Position numbers and translations under genes: made by a program. 64,000 bases of DNA from positions 62,001-126,000 of the forward strand of contig CAIVSY010000016.1 in the NCBI GenBank assembly GCA_903908715.1. The letters are read 5' to 3'. This document shows, piece after piece, positions 31,858 to 39,528 of this stretch. Within the stretch, counting starts at the first letter, position 1. Every line of letters starts with the position of its first letter. The notes beneath the pieces are model-generated. The model worked only from the letters and a program-made list of their open reading frames with translations. It made no database searches and had not been told where the DNA came from. This stretch comes from an uncultured bacterium (GTDB taxonomy: Bacteria; Verrucomicrobiota; Kiritimatiellia; CAIKKV01; CAITUY01).

Positions 31858-33609
31858 ATGCAACGCTCCGTTGGAATTGTTGAGACACGGATAGCCGTTA
31901 TTCCTCTTGCGCCGCAAGGTTTTCTCCTTGAAAACGGGGGGACGCTTAAACAACTGCAAGTGGCATATGAGGGTTATGGAACATTGTCAGCCGACAAGAG
32001 GAATGTCATTTTCATTTGTCATGCCTTGAGCGGTGATTCCCACGTGGCGGGCTACCACACGCTCGAGGATAAACATCCCGGATGGTGGGACGACATGGTC
32101 GGACCCGGAAAGGGAATCGACACAAATCGCTACTATGTCATTTGTGCCAACATTCTCGGCGGCTGCAAAGGAACCACAGGTCCTGGGTCCAATGATCCGT
32201 CAACCGGCACGCCTTACGGTTCCCGATTCCCCGCAATCACGATACGAGACATCGTGCGTGTGCATCATATGCTCTTGAATCATCTTGGTATTCAGCATCT
32301 TCATGCGGTGGTGGGAGGTTCGTTTGGCGGAATGCAGGTCTTGGAATGGAGTATCCTATTCCCGGACTTTGTTGATCATTGCATTTGTATCGCTTCTGCC
32401 GCTTCACTTTCCGCCCAAGCCCTTGCCTTTGATGTTGTCGGGCGCGAAGTCATAACCAGTGATCCGGACTGGGCAGGTGGAGATTACTATGGCACCGGTA
32501 AATTGCCGAGCGATGGACTGGCCGCCGCACGCATGATCGGCCATATTACCTATCTTTCCCCGGAAATAATGAATGCCAAGTTTGGGCGCCGTAAGCGTTC
32601 CCTGCAAGCACCAGAAGGATTCCAAACCCTTTTTGAAGTGGAAAGCTATTTGCAATACCAGGGCGAGAAGTTTGTTGAGCGCTTTGATTCAAATTCCTAT
32701 TTGCATATTACACATGCAATGGACGCTTACGACTTGGCTGAACAGTATGGGGATCTTCCATCCGCGTTCCGTGATGTAAGGGCTCGGTTTCTTGTTGTCG
32801 CCCTGAGTTCTGACTGGCTGTTCCCGCCTGAACAGTCTCTAGAAATTGCGAACGCGCTGACAAGAGCTGGCAAGCGAGTTTCCTATTGCCTCATCAAGGC
32901 TCCTACGGGACACGACGCTTTCCTCGTCGATATAGGACACCTTTCGCGCACCATTCGTTCCTTCTTGTGCCCCAGTAATGAGGCCGCAGGTTCCCCTTGC
33001 CCTGATGTTGGCAGGCCGGCTGATTATGATCACATTTCCGCCATGCTCCGTCCTGCCTCCCGAGTACTTGATCTGGGATGCGGAGATGGCACATTGTTGT
33101 CGTTGTTGCTGGCATGCCAACAAACGACGGGCCGAGGGGTTGATATTAATCTCGATAATCTGATCAGCGCGCTGGACAAGGGGCTCGACGTGTTTCATGC
33201 CGATATAGACGAGGATCTGTCCATCATTCCTGACAACGCCTATGATTATGTGGTCCTGAGCCAGACCCTTCAGGTTGTAAGAAAGCCTCGTGAAGTCCTC
33301 CATGAAATCCTTCGCATAGCCAGAGAAGGTATCGTGAGCTTCCCTAATTTCGGTTGTTGGATGAATCGACTTAAGTTTGGTTTTTCCGGACGTATGCCGA
33401 AATCCAGGGAATTGCCCTTCGAGTGGTATGACACGCCGAATATTCATCTTGCCACACTGGAGGATTTTATTCGCCTCTGCCAGTCTGATGGCATCCAGAC
33501 TGCCCGAGTCATCCCGATCGCTGACAGTTTCATCGGAAAAGTGTTTATCCGTTTTGGTCTGTGGAACCTTGGTGCAGAACGAGTGCTTGTCCGAATTGCC
33601 AGACAATAA
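31858..33609 (+). CDS. metXW: Homoserine O-acyltransferase MetX fused to MetW
   Basis: A 583-residue fusion. Residues about 1-370 are MetX, the alpha/beta hydrolase that acylates homoserine for methionine synthesis: HALSGDSHVAGYH, catalytic Ser in VVGGSFGGMQVLEW, Asp in ALSSDWLFPP and His in PTGHDAFL. Residues about 385-583 are MetW, a methyltransferase-like protein with VLDLGCGDGTLLSLLLACQQ and FPNFGCWMNRLKFGF. In most bacteria metX and metW are adjacent but separate genes and their products act together. ATG at 31858 gives the usual MetX start; the ATG at 31843 is an alternative. Confidence 0.93.
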   Translation: MQRSVGIVETRIAVIPLAPQGFLLENGGTLKQLQVAYEGYGTLSADKRNVIFICHALSGDSHVAGYHTLEDKHPGWWDDMVGPGKGIDTNRYYVICANILGGCKGTTGPGSNDPSTGTPYGSRFPAITIRDIVRVHHMLLNHLGIQHLHAVVGGSFGGMQVLEWSILFPDFVDHCICIASAASLSAQALAFDVVGREVITSDPDWAGGDYYGTGKLPSDGLAAARMIGHITYLSPEIMNAKFGRRKRSLQAPEGFQTLFEVESYLQYQGEKFVERFDSNSYLHITHAMDAYDLAEQYGDLPSAFRDVRARFLVVALSSDWLFPPEQSLEIANALTRAGKRVSYCLIKAPTGHDAFLVDIGHLSRTIRSFLCPSNEAAGSPCPDVGRPADYDHISAMLRPASRVLDLGCGDGTLLSLLLACQQTTGRGVDINLDNLISALDKGLDVFHADIDEDLSIIPDNAYDYVVLSQTLQVVRKPREVLHEILRIAREGIVSFPNFGCWMNRLKFGFSGRMPKSRELPFEWYDTPNIHLATLEDFIRLCQSDGIQTARVIPIADSFIGKVFIRFGLWNLGAERVLVRIARQ

Positions 33610-33621
33610 GGGCGTGGAGCC

Positions 33622-34560
33622 ATGAAACCCGATATCATACCTGCTGCAGAAGAACCTGATGTTTTGCGTGTGCGAGTCGCCTCCAGGCTGAGTGCTTGCG
33701 AGTCCTGCGCCATGACTACGAATTCGGGACAGGGATTGCAACTGGCGGGACGCAAGGCAATCTATCAGATTCTGGATGAACTATTGGCAATTCTTTTCCC
33801 AGGATGCCATGGCATTGATGCTGTCATGCCCGGGAATCTGAATGACTTTATCTTGCAAAAACTAGAGGTCATAGAGAACCAGTTGCGAACGCATATTGAG
33901 AAGGCCTTCCGATATCAATGCGTTTTCGAGAAATGCAAGGATTGCGGGAAATGCCCCGAGAACGCAGTCTTAGCGGTTCGCAAGCTTCTCGAGGAATTAC
34001 CACAAATCAAACGAACGCTCGAAGCCGATATAACGGCCGCCTATGAAGGAGACCCTGCAGCACGATCAGTGATGGAGGTCGTGATGAGCTATCCGGGATT
34101 ACAAGCAATAGCCGTGCATCGCATTGCACATGTTCTGTATGCTGCTGGAGCGCCCCTCATTCCGCGCATCATGTCCGAATACGCACATTCAGAGACCGGT
34201 ATTGATATCCATCCAGGCGCCACCATCGGACCAGGCTTTTTTATTGATCACGGAACCGGTGTTGTAATTGGCGAAACCAGCGTTATCGGTCGCAATGTGA
34301 AGCTTTATCAAGGAGTGACGCTGGGGGCGCTGAGTTTCCCGAAAGACAAAGACGGCAATCCGATCAAGGGAATCAAGCGGCATCCGGACGTTGAAGATAA
34401 TGTGACCATCTACGCAGGCGCAACAATCCTGGGCGGCGACACAACCATTGGTGAAGGATCCGAAATCGGAGGGAATGTCTGGCTTACTCACTCCGTGCCC
34501 CCGAATTCAAAAGTATACAACCAACAACCAAAGCCTCTTATTACAAAAAAGCATCAATGA
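33622..34560 (+). CDS. cysE: Serine O-acetyltransferase
   Basis: Acetylates serine with acetyl-CoA to O-acetylserine, the precursor of cysteine. The 312-residue enzyme is of the long type: an N-terminal helical region (about 1-150) with a Cys-rich patch CVFEKCKDCGKC near 95-106, then the left-handed beta-helix hexapeptide domain with ETGIDIHPGATIGPGFFIDH, GTGVVIGETSVIGRNVKLYQ and GATILGGDTTIGEGSEIGGN. GGAG precedes the ATG. It follows metXW by 12 bases, a sulfur amino acid operon. The Cys cluster may bind metal or be regulatory, which I cannot confirm. Confidence 0.93.
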   Translation: MKPDIIPAAEEPDVLRVRVASRLSACESCAMTTNSGQGLQLAGRKAIYQILDELLAILFPGCHGIDAVMPGNLNDFILQKLEVIENQLRTHIEKAFRYQCVFEKCKDCGKCPENAVLAVRKLLEELPQIKRTLEADITAAYEGDPAARSVMEVVMSYPGLQAIAVHRIAHVLYAAGAPLIPRIMSEYAHSETGIDIHPGATIGPGFFIDHGTGVVIGETSVIGRNVKLYQGVTLGALSFPKDKDGNPIKGIKRHPDVEDNVTIYAGATILGGDTTIGEGSEIGGNVWLTHSVPPNSKVYNQQPKPLITKKHQ

Positions 34561-34624
34561 TCGCCTGCGCAGGTGACTTGAAGCCCATTCACCGCTCACA
34601 TAACGTAGCTGAAAGAAAACATTT

Positions 34625-37600
34625 ATGACTGATACAGCCTTGCATGTCTTTCAAGGAGGAACAGCTCTTTCGCAGTTTCGTCTTTCGGCCCTGAAGCATG
34701 GAATTCACGCCATTGCCCCGCATCTGCAGATTGGCGATGTTGCGGTCCACGAAGTCTTTATGGTCGAAACCACTCGGCAGTTCCCGGAGCGGCAGTGGCA
34801 GGCTGTCGCCTCCTTGTTGGACACGAAGGAGCGCATGAAGCCTGTATGCAGGGAGGGTTTCTTTGTTACACCCCGCAAGGGTACCCTTTCCCCGTGGTCA
34901 TCAAAAGCCACAGATATATTCCACAACTGCGGGTTATCAGGCGTGACGCGCGTTGAGCGCGGCTTGTTTTTCATGCTTCGCTCGATTCAGGGATACAGCA
35001 TTACCTTCGAAAACCTGTCTTGCACTTTCGCAATCCTGCACGATCGCATGACGGAGGGAATCTATCAGGATGTTAGCGATATTTTCCTACATCGTCCTCC
35101 AGCACCAATGACGACCGTAGACATACTCCATGGCGGTATTGCGGCTCTCTCGCAGGCCAATGTTCGGCTTGGATTGGCTTTGTCGGATGAGGAGGTTGAA
35201 TATCTTTATTCTGCCTACACGAGACTGCAGAGGAATCCGTCAGACGTTGAAATTGTCATGTTCGGCCAGGTTAATTCTGAGCACTGCCGTCACAAGATCT
35301 TTCGCGCAGACTGGATTATTGACGGTAAACGTCAGCCCCATTCCCTCTTCGACATGATCCGTAATACACATCGCTGCCATCCACAAGGCACTCTTCTGGC
35401 ATACGAGGACAATTCGGCGGTAATGGAAGGATTTCCCGGGAAATGGTTCGAGCCCAACGTTACTGGTAATCACATATATGGGTTCACTACTGAAGAGGTT
35501 GATATCCTCATGAAGGTTGAGACCCATAATCATCCCACTGCAATATCGCCGTACCCGGGCGCAGCGACAGGAGTTGGCGGCGAAATCCGCGATGAGGGTG
35601 CAACGGGCATCGGAGGAAGGACGAAAGCTGGGTTGTCTGCCTTCCTGGTTTCCAATTTACGGATACCTGATTTCATTATGCCATGGGAGGGCAAGGAAGA
35701 ACCATTCCCTGAGCGTCTAGCCACTCCTCTTGAAATCATGACCCTCGGTCCTCTCGGCGGAGCAAGATTCGGTAACGAGTTTGGCCGACCGCAGCTCACG
35801 GGGGTGTTTCGTACTCTGGAGATGAATTACCAGGGGCTTAAACGCGGCTATCATAAGCCGATCATGGTTGCCGGCGGCATGGGGAACATCAAGCGAAAGC
35901 ATGTGCACAAGAAGGAAATCCCGCCGGGCTCCCTTATCGTCCAACTGGGCGGACCGGCACTCAGGATTGGGCTGGGCGGAGGAGCCGCATCTTCTATGGC
36001 TAGCGGCAGTAATGCGGAGAATCTGGATTTTGATTCTGTTCAGCGAGATAATGCTGAAATTCAGCGCCGTTGTCAGGAAGTGCTGAATGCCTGCATTTCC
36101 AGGGACGACGGGAATCCCATCCTCAGTATCCATGACATCGGCGCAGGAGGACTTTCAAACGGATGTCCTGAACTTGTCTCTCGCACAGGGGGAAGATTCC
36201 AGTTGCGTAGCATTCCTAACGAAGAATCCTCTATGAGCCCTATGGAGATCTGGTGTTGCGAGGCGCAGGAGCGGTATGTCCTTGCTATACCCCCGGAAAG
36301 CCTCGAAACCTTCATGGCGATTTGTCATCGGGAACGATGCCCAGCCCATGTGATTGGAACCGCCTCGGGTGATGGACGACTTGTGCTTCGCGATGATCAT
36401 TTCGGAAACGACCCCATCGATGTCGACATCGACGTGATTCTCGGGAATCCGCCCAAAATGCTGCGCGATGTGGTGCGTCGGCCAGAATCTCACGCGCCGC
36501 TTGATCTTGCCAATATCGACCTTTATGAGGCGACCCGACGTGTCTTGCGTCTGCCCGCCGTCGCAGCCAAGACATTTCTTGTCACAATTGCCGATCGCTC
36601 GGTTACCGGCATGGTTGCTCGGGATCAGATGGTTGGCCCTTATCAGGTGCCGATCGCTGATCATGCTATAACTGTATCCTCTTATGATGCATATCGTGGC
36701 GAATCAATGGCAATGGGCGAACGCACACCCTTAGCGATGGTCTCAGCACCCGCTTCCGGCCGTATGGCGATTGCTGAAGCCATAACCAATCTTGCCTCCG
36801 CACCTATTGGAAAGCTGGGGAATATCAAACTTTCCGCCAACTGGATGTGTGCATGTGGAGAACCAGGGGAAGACGCCGCCTTGTATGAAACTGTCCAATC
36901 GGTTGGCATGGAATTATGCCCGGCATTAGGCATTTCCATTCCTGTGGGAAAAGATTCTTTGTCAATGCGTACCACCTGGCGTACGCCGGAGGGGACTTCT
37001 TGTCGACAACTCGCGCCATTAAGCCTGATCGTTAGCGCCTTCGCTCCAGTCTTTGATATTCGGCTCGCTGTGACGCCGGATATGAAACCCGAGCCCGACT
37101 CTGTGCTAATCTTGATTGACCTGGGACGCGGGAAGAACCGAATGGGAGCTTCAGCCCTGGCTCAGGTATATAACCAGGTTGGAGAGTCCACTCCTGATTT
37201 GGATTCGCACCAGGACCTTGTCCATTTCTTTGATGCCGTGCAGCAATTGTTGAATCATAAGCTTGTTCTTTCGTATCACGACAGGTCCGATGGCGGATTG
37301 TTTGTCACACTCGCGGAAATGGCTTTCGGAGGCCGTCAGGGCATGGCGGTTCACTTGGATGATTTGGGCGATGACCCCATCTCTATTCTCTTCAGCGAGG
37401 AAGTAGGTGCAGTCATTCAAGTCAGAGACCGCGACATTGCACGTGTCAATGATGTCTTTAATCGCCATGAACTGGGCGGTCTTGTCTGGGTCATTGGCAG
37501 CCCTTCTGCCGATAAATGTTTAACAATCAAACTGGACGGTCAGAGAATCTTCTCAGAGTCACTGGCCACACTGCATACATGCTGGACGGAACTGACGTGC

Positions 37601-38512
37601 GAGATGCAATCCCGCCGTGACAACGCAGATTGCGTGCGCCAGGAATATGCCATCATAAAGGATCCGGACAGTCCCGGGATGTCGTTCCAGCTGAAATATG
37701 ATCCTGAACATCTGTTCCAGGTTGGCGGCAGGAGGCCTCGCGTGGCTGTTCTGCGCGAACAAGGCATCAACGGTCATGTCGAAATGGCCGCAGCTTTTGA
37801 CGCAGCCGGATTTGAAAGCGTAGATGTACATATGACCGACTTGCTGGCAGGCCGATCAGGCTTATCTGATTATGCAGGCCTCGTCGCATGCGGTGGCTTT
37901 TCTTATGGCGATGTACTGGGAGCCGGTGCGGGCTGGGCCCGCTCCATTCTCTTCAATGACCGTCTTCGCGAGATGTTCACAACCTTTTTTATTCGCCCGG
38001 AAACATTCACGCTTGGTGTATGTAATGGCTGCCAAATGGTTTCGTTGCTAAAGGATATCATTCCTGGGGCGGCTTTGTGGCCGCGCTTTACGCGTAACCG
38101 TGTGGAACAGTTTGAAGCCCGTTATGTAACTGTCGAGATCCTCCCCTCCCCGTCTATCCTCCTCGGTGGTATGGAAGGATCCAGGATACCTATACCCGTG
38201 GCGCATGGCGAAGGCTTCGCGAATTTTGCATTGTCGGATTCAATGCAAGCGATCACAGGAAATCAGCAGGCTTGCCTGCGTTATGTTGACAACACTGGTG
38301 AACCCACGGAAATCTATCCCTTGAATCCGAACGGCTCGCCTGGCGGCTTGACGGGGTTTACCTCGGAAGACGGACGCGTTACCATAATGATGCCTCATCC
38401 CGAGCGGGCATTTCGCAGTTGCCAGCTGTCCTGGAGACCAGACAACCTGTTTAAGGGTGAACCGGGCCCATGGTTGCGTATGTTTCAAAACGCCAGAAGG
38501 TTTACCGCATGA
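34625..38512 (+). CDS. purL: Phosphoribosylformylglycinamidine synthase, large single-chain form
   Basis: Converts FGAR, glutamine and ATP to FGAM in purine synthesis. The 1295-residue chain has the N-terminal PurS-like and linker regions, two ATP-binding halves and a C-terminal glutaminase. Recognised by VNSEHCRHKIFRADW, VETHNHPTAISPYPGAATG, GGGAASSMASGSNAENLDFD, SIHDIGAGGLSNGCPELV and the glutaminase nucleophile in LGVCNGCQMVSLL (about residue 1135) with HGEGFANF near the end. This is the large PurL of proteobacterial and eukaryotic type, not the three-gene PurSQL form. No good ribosome site is seen before the ATG. Confidence 0.97.
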   Translation: MTDTALHVFQGGTALSQFRLSALKHGIHAIAPHLQIGDVAVHEVFMVETTRQFPERQWQAVASLLDTKERMKPVCREGFFVTPRKGTLSPWSSKATDIFHNCGLSGVTRVERGLFFMLRSIQGYSITFENLSCTFAILHDRMTEGIYQDVSDIFLHRPPAPMTTVDILHGGIAALSQANVRLGLALSDEEVEYLYSAYTRLQRNPSDVEIVMFGQVNSEHCRHKIFRADWIIDGKRQPHSLFDMIRNTHRCHPQGTLLAYEDNSAVMEGFPGKWFEPNVTGNHIYGFTTEEVDILMKVETHNHPTAISPYPGAATGVGGEIRDEGATGIGGRTKAGLSAFLVSNLRIPDFIMPWEGKEEPFPERLATPLEIMTLGPLGGARFGNEFGRPQLTGVFRTLEMNYQGLKRGYHKPIMVAGGMGNIKRKHVHKKEIPPGSLIVQLGGPALRIGLGGGAASSMASGSNAENLDFDSVQRDNAEIQRRCQEVLNACISRDDGNPILSIHDIGAGGLSNGCPELVSRTGGRFQLRSIPNEESSMSPMEIWCCEAQERYVLAIPPESLETFMAICHRERCPAHVIGTASGDGRLVLRDDHFGNDPIDVDIDVILGNPPKMLRDVVRRPESHAPLDLANIDLYEATRRVLRLPAVAAKTFLVTIADRSVTGMVARDQMVGPYQVPIADHAITVSSYDAYRGESMAMGERTPLAMVSAPASGRMAIAEAITNLASAPIGKLGNIKLSANWMCACGEPGEDAALYETVQSVGMELCPALGISIPVGKDSLSMRTTWRTPEGTSCRQLAPLSLIVSAFAPVFDIRLAVTPDMKPEPDSVLILIDLGRGKNRMGASALAQVYNQVGESTPDLDSHQDLVHFFDAVQQLLNHKLVLSYHDRSDGGLFVTLAEMAFGGRQGMAVHLDDLGDDPISILFSEEVGAVIQVRDRDIARVNDVFNRHELGGLVWVIGSPSADKCLTIKLDGQRIFSESLATLHTCWTELTCEMQSRRDNADCVRQEYAIIKDPDSPGMSFQLKYDPEHLFQVGGRRPRVAVLREQGINGHVEMAAAFDAAGFESVDVHMTDLLAGRSGLSDYAGLVACGGFSYGDVLGAGAGWARSILFNDRLREMFTTFFIRPETFTLGVCNGCQMVSLLKDIIPGAALWPRFTRNRVEQFEARYVTVEILPSPSILLGGMEGSRIPIPVAHGEGFANFALSDSMQAITGNQQACLRYVDNTGEPTEIYPLNPNGSPGGLTGFTSEDGRVTIMMPHPERAFRSCQLSWRPDNLFKGEPGPWLRMFQNARRFTA

Positions 38513-38546
38513 ACGATCAGAATCAAACTGCTGAAGGGGTTCAATA

Positions 38547-38762
38547 ATGAAGACGTCACCACCCAGCGTTGATGAGATACTTAAACTGGCACTAAGCAAG
38601 GAGCAGGCTGCACGAGACTTCTATTCCAAAATGGCAAGCAACTGCACAGTCGACTTTGTCAGAAGATTACTGCAGAAGCTGTTAAACGAGGAGGAAAAGC
38701 ACATCGTGCTGATCCGCTCAATACAATCTCGCCTGAACAGCGGGCGTCTGTCAGATCAATAA
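38547..38762 (+). CDS. Half-size ferritin-like (rubrerythrin-type) protein
   Basis: A 71-residue two-helix protein: DEILKLALSKEQAARDFYSK (about residues 9-28) and FVRRLLQKLLNEEEKHIVLI (about 37-56), with the E-x6-Y and ExxH motifs of rubrerythrin-like diiron proteins. Full ferritin-like domains have four helices, so a diiron site would need a dimer. AAGGGG precedes the ATG. It lies 34 bases after purL and converges on the fmdB-like gene. A role in iron or peroxide handling is inference. Confidence 0.7.
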   Translation: MKTSPPSVDEILKLALSKEQAARDFYSKMASNCTVDFVRRLLQKLLNEEEKHIVLIRSIQSRLNSGRLSDQ

Positions 38763-38780
38763 TACCTGCCGCATCTGCAG

Positions 38781-39011
38781 TCAAGAAGGCTGGCTACTAT
38801 ATGGGCATCCACCACTTGAACACGAAGCACACGCAGACGAAGGCTCGTGCAATGGTGCAGAGTTGCCTCCCGACGCAACGCTGAAGGCTGACAGAGATTT
38901 CTGCAGCTTTCCGCCGCACTTTGTACACTTGGCAGGAATATCATCCTTGCGCCGGATTAGCACTTCCATGCGTTGTGCACATGCTGTGCACTGATATTCA
39001 TAGATCGGCAT
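38781..39011 (-). CDS. FmdB-type zinc ribbon protein
   Basis: A 76-residue protein starting MPIYEYQCTACAQRMEVLI, the FmdB signature, with the second CxxC in CTKCGGKLQKSL. The tail is Ser/Cys-rich (CASCSSGGCPYS). The ribbon probably binds zinc; the family's function is not known, though it was first seen beside formamide degradation genes. The gene is convergent with the ferritin-like gene and is 31 bases downstream of the HU terminator. Confidence 0.88.
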   Translation of the reverse strand: MPIYEYQCTACAQRMEVLIRRKDDIPAKCTKCGGKLQKSLSAFSVASGGNSAPLHEPSSACASCSSGGCPYSSQPS

Positions 39012-39041
39012 TAGGTAATCCCAAAAACTTAAGAAGAAACA

Positions 39042-39068
39042 GGCCGCAGTTGCTTTACAACTGCGGCC
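39042..39068 (-). terminator. Rho-independent terminator of the HU gene
   Basis: A perfect 11-base-pair stem (GGCCGCAGTTG with its complement) closes a 5-base loop. On the minus strand the stem is followed by a T-rich stretch (TGTTTCTTCTT). It lies 25 bases past the HU stop codon. Confidence 0.88.
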
Positions 39069-39093
39069 TTACGCGGAATACGCAACGGATCAA

Positions 39094-39375
39094 TTACCCA
39101 AGGATTGCATCCTTGCAGGCCTTCGCAACGCGGAACTTAACCACGCGCTTAGCGGGGATCTTGATCGTTTCGCCCGTCGCGGGGTTACGCCCCATGCGCG
39201 CCTTGCGATTCACTAACACCAACTTACCCAAACCCGGAACCGTAAAGCCATTTTTCGCGCCTTTGTAGGCCATGCTCACCAACGCTTCAATCGCCGCCGC
39301 AGCCTGCTTCTTCGCAATACCCGCTGCATCCGCCACTCCCGCCACAATCTGACTCTTCGTCATAGCCTTCGCCAT
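39094..39375 (-). CDS. hup: HU-family DNA-binding protein
   Basis: A 93-residue histone-like protein that bends and compacts DNA as a dimer. It shows the HU pattern: N-terminal helical pair (TKSQIVAGVADAAGIAKKQA), the strand GFTVPGLGKLVLVNRKARMG, the DNA-clamping arm GRNPATGETIKIPAKRVVKF, and the final helix ACKDAIL. AAGGAG precedes the ATG. It has its own promoter (39436-39464) and terminator, so it is a single-gene unit. Confidence 0.95.
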   Translation of the reverse strand: MAKAMTKSQIVAGVADAAGIAKKQAAAAIEALVSMAYKGAKNGFTVPGLGKLVLVNRKARMGRNPATGETIKIPAKRVVKFRVAKACKDAILG

Positions 39376-39401
39376 ACAGCAACTCCTTTTGGTGGTGTTC
39401 G

Positions 39402-39424
39402 GGTCAGATCACCATGATCAGACC
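39402..39424. promoter_or_regulatory. Imperfect inverted repeat in the HU leader
   Basis: GGTCAGATC and GATCAGACC flank a 5-base centre, an imperfect hairpin of four plus four pairs with one A-A mismatch. It lies a few bases after the predicted transcription start and could be an operator or a leader hairpin. Confidence 0.4.
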
Positions 39425-39435
39425 ATCTGCGGGTA

Positions 39436-39464
39436 TTTATACGCTTCATGCATGTGGGATGCAA
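39436..39464 (-). promoter_or_regulatory. Promoter of the HU gene
   Basis: On the minus strand TTGCAT (complement of 39459-39464) and TATAAA (complement of 39436-39441) are separated by 17 bases. This is the best sigma-70-type promoter seen in the window and suits a highly expressed gene. Confidence 0.7.
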
Positions 39465-39528
39465 CAACCAACTTGCATTTTTTTCAATGTTTACAGGGGT
39501 GAAACACAGGCAACAGTAATGCCTTCAT

